Below, piece by piece: positions 25,286 through 33,918 of a DNA stretch of 51,223 bases (its first letter is position 1; each line of letters begins with the position of its first letter). The position numbers and the translations under genes are program-made. The DNA comes from an uncultured Pseudomonadota bacterium (GTDB lineage Bacteria; Pseudomonadota; Gammaproteobacteria; Burkholderiales; Burkholderiaceae), in the NCBI GenBank assembly GCA_946480245.1, contig CAMLIZ010000007.1:1-51223 (forward strand). Reading direction: 5' to 3'. Below the pieces are notes generated by a model that had not been told where the DNA came from, did not search any database, and worked only from the letters and a program-made list of their open reading frames with translations.

Positions 25286-25334
25286 TTGACGGCCGTCAAA
25301 CCCCGGTGCGCGCCAACGCATAACCTTGCGCCCA
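25286..25334 (+). promoter_or_regulatory. Perfect palindromic FNR-type site upstream of the carbamoyltransferase-like gene
   Basis: TTGAC-GGCC-GTCAA at 25286-25299 is a perfect 14-base palindrome, 8 of 10 matches to TTGAT-N4-ATCAA. On the plus strand a TAACCT hexamer at 25321-25326 begins 28.5 bases from the centre, one base off the class II position; the predicted start near 25333 gives a leader of about 38 bases to the gene at 25371. No good -10 exists at that distance toward the regulator gene, so autoregulation, if any, would be by other geometry. Confidence 0.55.
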
Positions 25335-25370
25335 TGCTGATCGCGGGACATCCCCACGTCGAGAGAACAG

Positions 25371-25889
25371 ATGAGCCACCCGCTGAATGACCGGTTGCTG
25401 GCCCCGGCCCCGCTGACGGCCTCCGAATCGAAGGCGCTGGTCGGCACGGCGCAGGCGCTGCGGCGTGCTGCGCAGGCCGGCTTGCCACAGTTGTTGCTGC
25501 GCGGCAAGCACATCGCGCTGCTGTGCGACCTGGACAACTGCGAACCGGCCGAACTGTTCACCACCGCTGCCACCGGGCTGGGCGCCCGCGTGTCACGCGT
25601 GCGGCCCGACGCCGCACTGCTGGACGACGGGGCCGCAAATGTGGGTGCGGCCGCCACTGCACGCATGCTGGGCAAGCTGTACGACGCGGTGGAGTGCGAT
25701 CACATGCCGGCCGATGCCGCGCGACGCCTGCAGCGCGAAGTGGGCGTGCCGGTATTCAACGGGCTGGGCCGTGAGGATCACCCCTTGGCCGACCTGCTGC
25801 CCGCTCTGGACGGCCACGGCACCCCGGCCGAGCACGCGCAGGACCGCATCTACCTGATGCAGGCGCTGCTGGTAAATACGATCGGGTAG
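25371..25889 (+). CDS. Orphan carbamoyltransferase-fold (OTCase N-domain-like) protein lacking the catalytic motif
   Basis: 172 residues. The central and C-terminal part resembles the carbamoyl-phosphate-binding half of ornithine/aspartate carbamoyltransferases: LLLRGKHIALLCDLDNCEPA, FTTAATGLGARVSRVRPDAA, ATARMLGKLYDAVECDHMPA and VPVFNGLGREDHPLADLLPA. In active enzymes the first stretch contains S-T-R-T-R, which binds carbamoyl phosphate; here it is DNCEP, and the whole ornithine-binding half is missing. Activity as a carbamoyltransferase is therefore unlikely. It may bind a phosphorylated ligand or serve a regulatory role. Weak ribosome binding site (GAGAGAA). Behind an FNR-type palindrome, so probably induced at low oxygen. 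Confidence 0.72.
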   Translation: MSHPLNDRLLAPAPLTASESKALVGTAQALRRAAQAGLPQLLLRGKHIALLCDLDNCEPAELFTTAATGLGARVSRVRPDAALLDDGAANVGAAATARMLGKLYDAVECDHMPADAARRLQREVGVPVFNGLGREDHPLADLLPALDGHGTPAEHAQDRIYLMQALLVNTIG

Positions 25890-26017
25890 GCGCCTGGCGG
25901 GGCTTCGGCCGATTCGGTCGAGGCGATGTGGCTGAAGTTTCGGACCGCGCTTTGTGACGCCCCCGCGCGGTCGGCGGCTGCAGCGCGCTCTGACGGCGCC
26001 GATGGTGGTCGTACCGA

Positions 26018-28300
26018 TCAGCGCATCAATGCACGCTTCACCATATCGTTGACCAGCAGCGAGGCCACGAGCGCATAGCCGACGATGATGGCCATCTGAC
26101 CGCCCGGCAAAGGCCGCAGTTCGCCTACCCCGTGCAGGCCGATGACGAGCCCCACGCAAGCATCGGCGGACAGCGCGGCGGCCAGCGGCCAACTCGGCAT
26201 GGAGGCCCAGAAAGCACGGCGCTCGCGGATCGAGACGATCGAGAACAGCGCGAAGAACAGCAGAATCTCGAAGGTGAAGGTGGAGCGGGTGCCGGCATCG
26301 GCGTCCAGGCCGAAGCGCTGCCATCCGTAGGCCAGGAGCCCGAGCGCCTCGACGAGCATGATCACGCCCAGCAGCGCCGCCGCCTTCACCAGCGGCGCGA
26401 TGTTCCACGTCACCGGGCGCGGCGAAGGGCTGACGCGGTCGGTCGATAGCGCGATCTTCACGAAGTCGGTCATGAAGACGAGCAGCACCATGCCGAGCGC
26501 CGAGATCACGAAGCGGCCGGTGGCAAGAAAGGCGATGGCCACGAAGCCCGACTTCAAGATCGTTCGGCTGACCTTGTTGACGATCCAGGTCAGCACGCGC
26601 TGGTAGATCGAGCGGCCGGTGCGCACCAGGTCGACGACGCTGGTCAGTCCCTCGCGCGTGAGCACGACGCTGGCCGCGCCCTTGGCCACGTCGGTGGCGG
26701 TGCTGACGGCGATACCAACCTCGGCCTGCCGCAATGCGGGCGCATCGTTGACGCCGTCGCCGGTCATGCCCACCACATGGCCGGCGGCCTGAAGCACCTC
26801 GACGATGCGGAACTTGCCTTCGGGCAGCACCTCGGCCGACACATCGGTCACGCCGAGCGCGCGCGCCACCTCGTCGGCAACGGGCGCCGCATCGCCGGTG
26901 ATCATTTTCACTCCGACGCCCAGCGAGCGCAGCTCGGTGATGAGCGCCTTGGAATCCGGCCGCACGGCATCGTTGAGCAGTGCGAGGCCAACGAGTCTCA
27001 GCGGCTGGTTGCCCTCGGCTCGGGCCACGGCGATCACGCGATGGCCTTTGCGCGCGGCCTCTGCCGCCTGAGAGTCCACCCGTGCGCGTGTCTCCGCGTC
27101 AAGCCCCGCGAGCCCGGCTACCGTCGCCACGGCGCCCTTCATCACGCGCACGACGAGGCCGCCATCGTCGATCACGGCCTCGGTGCGCCGCGTCTGCGCG
27201 GAGAACGGCACGAAGGAGCGCTGCGGCCGGATTGGCCAGCCTCGCTCCTGCGCTGCTCGCAAGAATGCCAGATCGATCGCGTCCTGGTCGGCTTCGTTGG
27301 AGGCCATCGCGCCATCGCGCAGCACGTCCTGCGCGGTGAAGCCGGCCTGCGCAATGGCGTCGACCCACGCCAGGCGGTTCATGGTCAGTGTGCCGGTCTT
27401 GTCCGCGCACAAGATGTCCATGTTCGCCGCATCCTCCGCCGCGCTCAGGCGCGTGATCAACACCCCTTGGCGGCCGAGCTCGAGAGCGCCGAGCGACATG
27501 CTCACGGTGAACATGACGGGCAGCGCGACAGGCACCGCGCTCATCAGTAGCACCAACGACAGCGGCAGGATGTCGACGAGCAGCCCGTGCCGCGCAAGCG
27601 CGAGGCCCGCGACCACGGCCACCTGCACGCCAACGATCAGGAAAAGCCACTTGACCACGCGCGAGACCACCGCCTCGACATGCAGTTTCGGCTGGGCGCT
27701 CTCGACGAGGTGCGTGGTGCGGCCGAAATAAGTGGCCGCGCCGGTGGCGCGGACTTCGGCCGTTGCCTCGCCACGGCGCACGATCGAGCCCGAATGCACC
27801 TCGTCGTCGCGCCGCTTGTGCGCCTCGCGCGATTCGCCGGTGAGGGCCGACTGGTCGACCGCGAGCTCCCCATCGACGAGCCGCAGATCCGCGGGAACGA
27901 AGTCGCCGGCGCGCACGCGCACGATGTCTCCGCGCACCAGCTCGCGCGCCGCGATCGGGACCCAAGCGCCATCTCGCAGCGCGCGCGCCGTGACCTGCAT
28001 CTGCCGCCGCAGTGACGCGACCGCCGATGAGGCGCGCTGTTCCTGCAGAGTGCCGAGCACGGCGTTCACCAGCAGCAGCGCCACGGCGATCCAGAAGTCC
28101 GTGAGCTTGTGAAGGACGAGCGACAACACGGCGATCGCTTCGAGCATCCACGCGGACAGTCCCCAGAACTTCAAGGCAAGCCGGCGCAGCGGGTGCGCCG
28201 CCTCAGGCGCAACCTCGTTTGGACCATCGCGCTGCAGGCGAGCGCGCGCCTCTGCGGAACTCAGACCCTCGGGCATCGGTCCTGCAAACACGTTTAGCAT
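26018..28300 (-). CDS. P-type ATPase, plasma-membrane proton pump (P3A) type
   Basis: 760 residues from ATG 28300; ATGs at 28354 (an Arg-rich extension) and 28276 (MPEGLSS, with AGGA upstream) are alternatives. Motifs: actuator TGES (VDQSALTGESREAHK), phosphorylation motif DKTGTLTMNR, KGAVATVAG, hinge MTGDGVNDAPALRQAEVGIA. The N-terminal cation-ATPase domain GLSSAEARARLQRDGPNEV and the short C-terminus match P3A H+-ATPases rather than Ca, Mg or heavy-metal pumps (no CxxC, no CPC). It would export protons at the cost of ATP, which could help acid or energy stress. It is convergent with the gene at 25371. The 234 bases between it and nrdJ contain no gene that I can support. Confidence 0.88.
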   Translation of the reverse strand: MLNVFAGPMPEGLSSAEARARLQRDGPNEVAPEAAHPLRRLALKFWGLSAWMLEAIAVLSLVLHKLTDFWIAVALLLVNAVLGTLQEQRASSAVASLRRQMQVTARALRDGAWVPIAARELVRGDIVRVRAGDFVPADLRLVDGELAVDQSALTGESREAHKRRDDEVHSGSIVRRGEATAEVRATGAATYFGRTTHLVESAQPKLHVEAVVSRVVKWLFLIVGVQVAVVAGLALARHGLLVDILPLSLVLLMSAVPVALPVMFTVSMSLGALELGRQGVLITRLSAAEDAANMDILCADKTGTLTMNRLAWVDAIAQAGFTAQDVLRDGAMASNEADQDAIDLAFLRAAQERGWPIRPQRSFVPFSAQTRRTEAVIDDGGLVVRVMKGAVATVAGLAGLDAETRARVDSQAAEAARKGHRVIAVARAEGNQPLRLVGLALLNDAVRPDSKALITELRSLGVGVKMITGDAAPVADEVARALGVTDVSAEVLPEGKFRIVEVLQAAGHVVGMTGDGVNDAPALRQAEVGIAVSTATDVAKGAASVVLTREGLTSVVDLVRTGRSIYQRVLTWIVNKVSRTILKSGFVAIAFLATGRFVISALGMVLLVFMTDFVKIALSTDRVSPSPRPVTWNIAPLVKAAALLGVIMLVEALGLLAYGWQRFGLDADAGTRSTFTFEILLFFALFSIVSIRERRAFWASMPSWPLAAALSADACVGLVIGLHGVGELRPLPGGQMAIIVGYALVASLLVNDMVKRALMR

Positions 28301-28534
28301 GATCGCTTCTGAAGCGCGGCGATGCCGGGCACGATACCTTGTAGCGCGTGGCATGGAACACGAGCAGCCCCGCCTGGGCGGCCGTCACATGCAGGGATCA
28401 TCTGCTGGGAGCGGGGTCCAGATTGCTGCCGCTGCGGACCGTGCGCTTTGCCCATTCCGGCCTTGCAGAAACTGCAGCGGCGCGGCCGAGCCAAATCGAC
28501 CGCGCGAGAAGCGTGCAGTCAGCGACCGAATCGC

Positions 28535-31417
28535 CTAACCACACGCTCCCACATACCCGCACGCCGTGCAGAAGCTGCAGCCGTCCTTCTGGATCAGCGT
28601 GGTGTTGCCGCACTCGGGGCAGCGGGCGCCGGGCATCGGTGCGGCCGCGGCATGGCCGCCTTCGGGCGACACCAGCACGCCCATCTCCTGCAGCGGGTAG
28701 CCTTGCTCGTCCAGGATGCCGAGCATCGCGTAGCGGTGGATGATCAGCCGCGCCAGATACGCCACCGTCGAAGGCCAGGTCTGCTGGCGCCGCTCGTGCG
28801 GCTGCAAGCTGGGCACGAAGGCCATGAAGTGGCCCAGCGGCTCGGCATACGACAGCAGCTTGCGCAGCTTCATGCCGATCCACGCCGGATCGATCACGCG
28901 CATGTCGAGTGACAGCACGCGGGCCAGCCCGTCCAGCGCGCGCGGATAGTTGCCCGAGAAGCCGATCGCGCAGGGGCGCGTGGCATGCGCGCCGGCGCCG
29001 GGCAGCAGCACCTCCTTGAGCGTCAGCGTGAAATCCTCGCCGGTGCTCGGGTTCTCGATGTCCACGGCCCAGGCCAGCGTGCCGGCCGGGCCGGTGTGCG
29101 GCTCGTCCAGGCTGAACATCGCGTCCAGCACCGGCGTGGGCAGCTTGGCGCCGGTGTCGGGCCACAGGCCGAGCTGCTCGCAACGCCAGCGCACCACCGC
29201 CGCCGTGGCGGCCACCACACCGGGGAACTGGCGCTGCTCGCCGTGCGGCGGAAACGGCATGTCGAACGCGCGCTCCTCCTGCACCGTGGCCATGGCCTCC
29301 AGCTTCAGGCGCACCCAGGCCGGGTCGCGCGCACGCAGGTCCATTGACAAGGTCTTGGCAAGCGCCCCCAGCCCGCGCGGCTGCTCCGCGCCGTTGACCC
29401 ACACCTCGAACGGCAGCGGCCGCGGCACCGCCTCGTCGGACGGCGCCTCGCCCACGAACAGCGCGAACTCGCCATACGGGTGGCGGATCATGTAGCACCA
29501 GGCCGCATTGCCGGCCGGAAAGTCGGGGCGGCCGGGCCAGCGCAGCGAGGCCAGCACCGGCGCGCGCGGCAGGCGCTCCAGCGCGAAACGCTGGTCGGCA
29601 TGCGCGCCCGGCGCCGGCACCGCGGCGGGCTGCGGCGCGGCCTCCACGCTCAACACCGAGCCGAGCACGCGGTTCGGCCGGTAAGTGGCCAGGCCCTTTA
29701 GCCCCGAGGCCCAGGCGCGCAGGTACAGATCCTGGAAGTCGGCATACGGGTAGTCCTCCGGCACGTTCACCGTCTTGGAGATCGCCGTGTCGATGCACGG
29801 CGCCACCGCGGCCACCATCTCCTGGTGCGCCTGCGCGCTCATCTCCAGCGCGGTGACAAACGATGCGGGCAACGGCGCGTCCTGCCCTTTCAGATGTCTA
29901 TACAAGCGCCAGGCGTGGTCCTCGACCGCGTACTCCTTGAAGGTGCCGTCGGGCATGCGCTTCTTGCGGGTGTAGGTCCAGGAGAACGGCGGCTCGATGC
30001 CGTTGCTCGCGTTGTCCGCAAAGGCCAGGCTGATGGTGCCGGTGGGCGCGATCGACAGCAGGTGCGAGTTGCGCAGCCCGTGCTGGCGGATGCGCTCCTT
30101 CAGAGGCGCCGGCAGGCGCGACGCGAAGCTGCCGCGCTGCAGGTACAGGTCGGCGTTGAACAGCGGGAACGCGCCGCGCTCCTGCGCGAGATCCACCGAT
30201 GCGTCATAGGCGGCGTCGCGCATCGCCTCGGCCAGGCGGCGCGCCATGTCGCGCGCAGGCTGCGTGTCGTAGCGCAGGTTCAGCATCGCCAGCGCGTCGC
30301 CCAGCCCGGTGAAGCCCAGGCCCACGCGGCGCTTGCTGCGCGCCTCCTCGTGCTGGCGTTCGAGCGGCCAGTGCGTCACGTCGAGCACGTTGTCGAGCAT
30401 GCGCACGCACACGCGCACCAGCGCGGCGAAGCCGGCGAAGTCGAATCCGGCTGCCGGCTCGAACGGGTCGCTCACGAAGCGCGTGAGGTCGATCGAGCCG
30501 AGGCAGCAGCAGCCATACGGCGGCAGCGGCTGTTCGGCGCACGGGTTGGTGGCGGCGATCGTCTCGCAGTACGCAAGGTTGTTGTCGGCGTTGATGCGGT
30601 CCAGGAACAGCACGCCCGGCTCGGCGTGGTCATAGGTGGACCGCATGATCTGGTCCCACAGCGTGCGCGCCTTCAGCTTGCGATACACCCACAGGCCGTC
30701 GGCGCGCTGGTAGGCGCCGGCGGCCTTCTGCCCTTCACCCGGCGCGGCCTTGTGCACCAGCTCCACGTCGCCGTCGGCCTGCACGGCCTGCATGAACGCG
30801 TCGGTGATGCCCACGGAGATGTTGAAGTTGCGCAGGTCGCCGCCGTCCTTGGCGTGGATGAACTCCTCCACGTCGGGGTGGTCGCAGCGCAGCACGCCCA
30901 TCTGCGCGCCGCGCCGGGCGCCGGCCGATTCCACCGTCTCGCAGGAGCGGTCGAACACGCGCATGTAGCTCACGGGGCCCGACGCACTGGATCGCGTGCT
31001 GCCCACCCACGCGCCGCGCGGGCGGATGCGCGAGAAGTCGTAGCCCACGCCGCCGCCGCGCCGCATGGTCTCGGCGGCCTCGGTGAGCGCGGCGTAGATG
31101 CCGGGGTGGCCGTCGTCGACCTGGGCGATCGAATCGCCCACCGGCTGCACGAAGCAGTTGATCAGCGTGGCGGTCAGCTCGGTGCCGGCCGCGGAGTTGA
31201 TGCGCCCGGCCGGCACGAAGCCGGCCTCCTGCGCGCGCAGGAACTCGGCCTCCCAGTGGCCGCGCCGCTCCGGCGCCTCCACGGCGGCCAGGGCACGCGC
31301 GACGCGGGCGCGCACGTCGGCCACGCTGCGCTCGTCGTCCTTGGCGTACTTCTCGATCAGCACTTCCTCGCTGATTGGCTGGGCGGCGAGAACGGGGCGC
31401 TTCAAGGTGGTGCTCAT
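28535..31417 (-). CDS. nrdJ: Adenosylcobalamin-dependent (class II) ribonucleotide reductase
   Basis: 960 residues. It reduces ribonucleotides to deoxyribonucleotides without needing O2. Catalytic region: [71 protein letters not shown], and [20 protein letters not shown]. The active-site asparagine, cysteine and glutamate stretch is NPCAE. After about residue 640 two similar TSCPD-like units follow ([20 protein letters not shown] and [20 protein letters not shown]), and the C-terminus is a zinc ribbon (CPECGN, then [12 protein letters not shown]). Needs vitamin B12. A class II FNR-like promoter precedes it, which fits use under anoxia. No B12 riboswitch was recognised in the short leader. Confidence 0.93.
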   Translation of the reverse strand: MSTTLKRPVLAAQPISEEVLIEKYAKDDERSVADVRARVARALAAVEAPERRGHWEAEFLRAQEAGFVPAGRINSAAGTELTATLINCFVQPVGDSIAQVDDGHPGIYAALTEAAETMRRGGGVGYDFSRIRPRGAWVGSTRSSASGPVSYMRVFDRSCETVESAGARRGAQMGVLRCDHPDVEEFIHAKDGGDLRNFNISVGITDAFMQAVQADGDVELVHKAAPGEGQKAAGAYQRADGLWVYRKLKARTLWDQIMRSTYDHAEPGVLFLDRINADNNLAYCETIAATNPCAEQPLPPYGCCCLGSIDLTRFVSDPFEPAAGFDFAGFAALVRVCVRMLDNVLDVTHWPLERQHEEARSKRRVGLGFTGLGDALAMLNLRYDTQPARDMARRLAEAMRDAAYDASVDLAQERGAFPLFNADLYLQRGSFASRLPAPLKERIRQHGLRNSHLLSIAPTGTISLAFADNASNGIEPPFSWTYTRKKRMPDGTFKEYAVEDHAWRLYRHLKGQDAPLPASFVTALEMSAQAHQEMVAAVAPCIDTAISKTVNVPEDYPYADFQDLYLRAWASGLKGLATYRPNRVLGSVLSVEAAPQPAAVPAPGAHADQRFALERLPRAPVLASLRWPGRPDFPAGNAAWCYMIRHPYGEFALFVGEAPSDEAVPRPLPFEVWVNGAEQPRGLGALAKTLSMDLRARDPAWVRLKLEAMATVQEERAFDMPFPPHGEQRQFPGVVAATAAVVRWRCEQLGLWPDTGAKLPTPVLDAMFSLDEPHTGPAGTLAWAVDIENPSTGEDFTLTLKEVLLPGAGAHATRPCAIGFSGNYPRALDGLARVLSLDMRVIDPAWIGMKLRKLLSYAEPLGHFMAFVPSLQPHERRQQTWPSTVAYLARLIIHRYAMLGILDEQGYPLQEMGVLVSPEGGHAAAAPMPGARCPECGNTTLIQKDGCSFCTACGYVGACG

Positions 31418-31438
31418 GCGGTGCTTCCGGTGGATGAC

Positions 31439-31487
31439 GGGCGAAACGGTAGGCAGTTCACGCCAACGCAGGTTTGATGCATGTCAG
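31439..31487 (-). promoter_or_regulatory. FNR/DNR-like class II promoter of nrdJ
   Basis: Minus-strand box CTGAC-ATGC-ATCAA (31487-31474), 8 of 10 matches with one perfect half. The hexamer TACCGT (31451-31446) starts exactly 29.5 bases from the box centre, giving box at -41.5 and a start at 31439 with a 21-base leader. TACCGT keeps the T1, A2 and T6 that matter most in a -10. Strongest spacing match in the window, still an inference. Confidence 0.6.
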
Positions 31488-31510
31488 CAGGCGCGCCAGC
31501 ACGCAAAGGC

Positions 31511-31561
31511 TTGTCCCGGATCAAGGCGGCGCGGCGCAAAGCTGCATTCAATATGCACCTA
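31511..31561 (+). promoter_or_regulatory. FNR-like box plus NsrR-like operator before the DUF2249 gene
   Basis: TTGTC-CCGG-ATCAA at 31511-31524 (8/10 to the FNR consensus) has its centre exactly 29.5 bases before TTCAAT (31547-31552), a good -10, giving a start at 31559. An NsrR-like palindrome lies over it at 31539-31561: left half AAGCTGCAT, 5-base spacer, right half ATGCACCTA, against the known AANATGCAT-N5-ATGCATNTT. It would cover -20 to +3 and block initiation when NO is absent. Confidence 0.55.
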
Positions 31562-31582
31562 TATCACTTCACAGGAAACCCG

Positions 31583-31852
31583 ATGACCGCCACGACCATC
31601 GACGTGCGCAGCGTGCAGCCGCGCGATCGCCACCCGCTGATCTTCTCCACCTTCCAGGGCCTGCCGCCCGAAGGCGCGCTCGAGCTGGTGAACGACCACG
31701 ATCCGAAGCCGTTGTACGCGCAGTTCGAGGCGCATTTCCCGGGCCGCTTCAGCTGGCAGTACCTGCAGCAGGGCCCGGACCTGTGGCGCGTGCGCATCGC
31801 CAAGCAGAACGGCAGCGACTGCTGCGGCGGCTGCACCTGCAGCGGCAGCTAG
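31583..31852 (+). CDS. DUF2249-domain protein with C-terminal cysteine cluster
   Basis: 89 residues from ATG 31583 (AGGAAA 6 bases upstream); an in-frame ATG at 31481 lies before the predicted transcription start and is rejected on that ground. Motifs: DVRSVQPRDRHPLIFSTFQG, LVNDHDPKPLYAQFEAHFPG, FSWQYLQQGPDLWRVRIAKQ. The protein ends with CCGGCTCSGS, a cysteine-rich tail that could bind iron or a cluster. DUF2249 genes are frequent near nitric-oxide and hemerythrin genes in denitrifiers; the biochemical role is not known. The overlying NsrR-like site places it in the NO response. It is followed after 12 bases by the FmdE-like gene. Confidence 0.82.
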   Translation: MTATTIDVRSVQPRDRHPLIFSTFQGLPPEGALELVNDHDPKPLYAQFEAHFPGRFSWQYLQQGPDLWRVRIAKQNGSDCCGGCTCSGS

Positions 31853-31864
31853 CGGCGCCGCGCC

Positions 31865-32551
31865 ATGCCCTTGCCCGCCTTCTTTGCCCGCGTGCCGCGG
31901 CTGCGGCTGTATGACCCGCTCGCGCAGCTGCTGGGCAGCGCCGACGACGGCATCCTCGACTACGGCTACGAAGACGCGGTGAAGCTGGCGGGGCACTCCT
32001 GCCCCACGGTGGCCTCGGCCTACTGGCTCACCTGGCGCGCATTGCATGCGCTGTATGGCGACGCGCTGCCGCAGCGCGGGGGCGTGCGGGTGGCCTTTCG
32101 CGACGACCTGCGTGACGGCAGCAACGGCGTGCTGGCGGCGGTGGTGCAACTGCTCACCGGCGCAGCAGGCGAGACCGGCTTCAAGGGCCTGGGCGGGCTG
32201 CACGCACGCCAGGGCCTGCAGGCGCGCTCGCCCGATCTGCCGATGGCGCTGCGCTTCACGCGCATCGACAACGGCCACGCGGTGGACGCGATGGCCGACC
32301 TGAGCCTGCTTCCGCAGCCGCCGCGCATGGCCGATCTGGTGCAGCGCTGCATCGACCATCAGGCCAGCGCCGGCGAACTCGCCGAACTGGCCGGCCTGTG
32401 GCAAAGCCGCGTGCAGCGCCTGCTCACCGAGTTCGCCTACGACGACGGCGTATTCGTGATCCGGCCGTCCAACGTGGCGCCCTGGCAGGTGCAGATGCTG
32501 GTGGCGCTGGCGCCGCCACCGCGCCCGCCCGCGCACGACAGGCGCGTGTAG
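31865..32551 (+). CDS. FmdE/FwdE-like protein (formylmethanofuran dehydrogenase subunit E domain relative)
   Basis: 228 residues. The centre GYEDAVKLAGHSCPTVASAY carries the GH-x-CP signature of FwdE-type domains. Next come LPQRGGVRVAF, then DGSNGVLAAVVQLLTGAAGE, which matches the D-A-I-Q-x-LTG region of that fold, although the usual cysteine before it is missing. FmdE-like proteins outside methanogens occur near molybdenum, Fe-S and denitrification genes and are thought to handle metals; the function here is unknown. Probably co-transcribed with DUF2249 (12-base gap) and ends one base before the convergent ubiT. Confidence 0.62.
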   Translation: MPLPAFFARVPRLRLYDPLAQLLGSADDGILDYGYEDAVKLAGHSCPTVASAYWLTWRALHALYGDALPQRGGVRVAFRDDLRDGSNGVLAAVVQLLTGAAGETGFKGLGGLHARQGLQARSPDLPMALRFTRIDNGHAVDAMADLSLLPQPPRMADLVQRCIDHQASAGELAELAGLWQSRVQRLLTEFAYDDGVFVIRPSNVAPWQVQMLVALAPPPRPPAHDRRV

Positions 32552-32552
32552 C

Positions 32553-33005
32553 TCAGGGCGCGGGCACCAGCGGGCCGAGGGCGTCCAGCGTGTTCTTGAG
32601 CACCAGCCCGAACTCGGTGTCGCCCTCCATCACCAGCGCACGCTCGAAGAACAGGCGGTCGGCGTCGTCCTCGCCACGCAGCAGGCGCCAGTAGTGCGGC
32701 AAGGCGGCGGCGATGCGCAGCACCGGCACCGCAGCACGCGGCGCCGGTGCGAAGCCGGCGCTGCCGAGCTGCAGCCGCATCGCGAGCCCGAGGTCGGTGA
32801 CGTCCACCCGCACGCAGCGTTGCGACAGCGCCTCGCGCCCCACCGCATCGAGGCGCGGCCACAGCAGGCGGTTGAGTGCGAGCGACAAGGCCAGCGCCGG
32901 CGGGTGCATCGGCAGCTTGGTCACCAGCGGCCGCAGGCGTGCCGACATTGCCTGCCAGCCGCGCAGCAACGCCGGCCCCTGCAGCGCGGAGTGGGTGGGG
33001 TTCAT
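32553..33005 (-). CDS. ubiT: UbiT, SCP2-domain accessory factor for O2-independent ubiquinone synthesis
   Basis: 150 residues. An SCP2-type lipid-binding fold: FLIPHYWRLL-like region PVLRIAAALPHYWRLLRGED, then DADRLFFERALVMEGDTEFG, LVLKNTLDALGPL. These are the hallmarks of UbiT (formerly YhbT). UbiT is thought to hold the polyprenyl ring intermediate while UbiU and UbiV hydroxylate it without oxygen. The start overlaps the UbiV stop by 4 bases (ATGA), and it is the last gene of the norB operon. Confidence 0.9.
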   Translation of the reverse strand: MNPTHSALQGPALLRGWQAMSARLRPLVTKLPMHPPALALSLALNRLLWPRLDAVGREALSQRCVRVDVTDLGLAMRLQLGSAGFAPAPRAAVPVLRIAAALPHYWRLLRGEDDADRLFFERALVMEGDTEFGLVLKNTLDALGPLVPAP

Positions 33006-33913
33006 GCGGCGATCCAGTCCAGCCCGGCGCCGGCGCGGGCAAAGCCATTGACCAGGCCGCCGGGCAGCGCGTGCGCCTGCAGCCGCTGCAGCGCCGCGGC
33101 CGCCGGCGCGCCGTGGTTCATCACGTCGTCGAAGCTACGCAGCACCTCGGCGAAGCCCTGCGACTGCGGCGACAGGCGCAGGCGCGACACGCCGGCCGCG
33201 CGCAAGGCTTGGCGCTCGCCGATCAGGCACTGCTGCGCGGCCGACTGCGTCTGGATGCCGTTGAGTGCGAGAAACGGCTGGCCTTCGCCGGTGAACAGCG
33301 GCAGGCCGTCGGCGTCGTCGCGGCAACGGAACGCGCATTCGTCCTTGTTCAGGCGATGGTGGCGCGCGGTGAAGCAGCGCGCGGAAAACGCGAGCGGCAG
33401 GCGGCCGAAGCCCCAGGCCTCCACAGGCATCGGCGACGCAATGGCCGCCAGCGTGACCAGCGACAGCTCCACCGGCGCCACCCAGCGCACGGCGCCCAGC
33501 CGCGCATGCTCGTCGAGCGCGGCGCGGCTGTACACGTTGATGTGCGGGCCCAACACGAACGGCAGGCCCGCCTGCGACAGCGCATGCAGCGCCGAGGCGT
33601 CGCCGGCTTCCACCAGCAACTCGCGCTGCTCGGCCACGCGGCGCAGCGTGCGCAGGTCGGCTTCGGATTCCATCAGCACCTGCGTGGCCAGCACCACCTC
33701 CTTGCCTGCCTCGCCGAGCTCGCGCGCCAGCGCCAGCCAGTCGTCGAGCTTCATCTCGTGGCGGCGCGAGCACACCACTTCGCCGAGCACCACGGTGTCG
33801 GCGGGCGAGTCGGCCATGTCGGCGTAGAAGTGCAGCAGCGCGGTGCGCGGCCAGTACGGCAGCACCGGGCCCACGGTGAGCGCGATGCGCGCGTTGTCGT
33901 CGATGGGGGTCAT
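33002..33913 (-). CDS. ubiV: UbiV, peptidase-U32-family anaerobic ubiquinone hydroxylation protein
   Basis: 303 residues from ATG 33913, 5 bases after the ubiU stop; an upstream extension (frame starting 34411) is a shadow of ubiU. The four Fe-S cysteines known for UbiV are in place: one in VVLGEVVCSRRHEMKLDD and three in AFSARCFTARHHRLNKDEC together with AFRCRDD. Other family motifs: YWPRTALLHFYADMADSPAD, FVLGPHINVYSRAALDEHAR and VAPVELSLVTLAAIA. With UbiU it forms an Fe-S heterodimer that hydroxylates ubiquinone precursors in the absence of O2. Confidence 0.92.
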   Translation of the reverse strand: MTPIDDNARIALTVGPVLPYWPRTALLHFYADMADSPADTVVLGEVVCSRRHEMKLDDWLALARELGEAGKEVVLATQVLMESEADLRTLRRVAEQRELLVEAGDASALHALSQAGLPFVLGPHINVYSRAALDEHARLGAVRWVAPVELSLVTLAAIASPMPVEAWGFGRLPLAFSARCFTARHHRLNKDECAFRCRDDADGLPLFTGEGQPFLALNGIQTQSAAQQCLIGERQALRAAGVSRLRLSPQSQGFAEVLRSFDDVMNHGAPAAAALQRLQAHALPGGLVNGFARAGAGLDWIAA

Positions 33914-33918
33914 CAGGT

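Noticed and set aside
25890..26017. Intrinsic terminator between the convergent genes at 25371 and 26018
   Set aside because: The visible CCGCGC / GCGCGG arms are separated by a long loop and no T-run follows on either strand.
31418..31582. B12 riboswitch before nrdJ
   Set aside because: The predicted leader is only about 21 bases, and no B12-box-like sequence was seen in the divergent gap.
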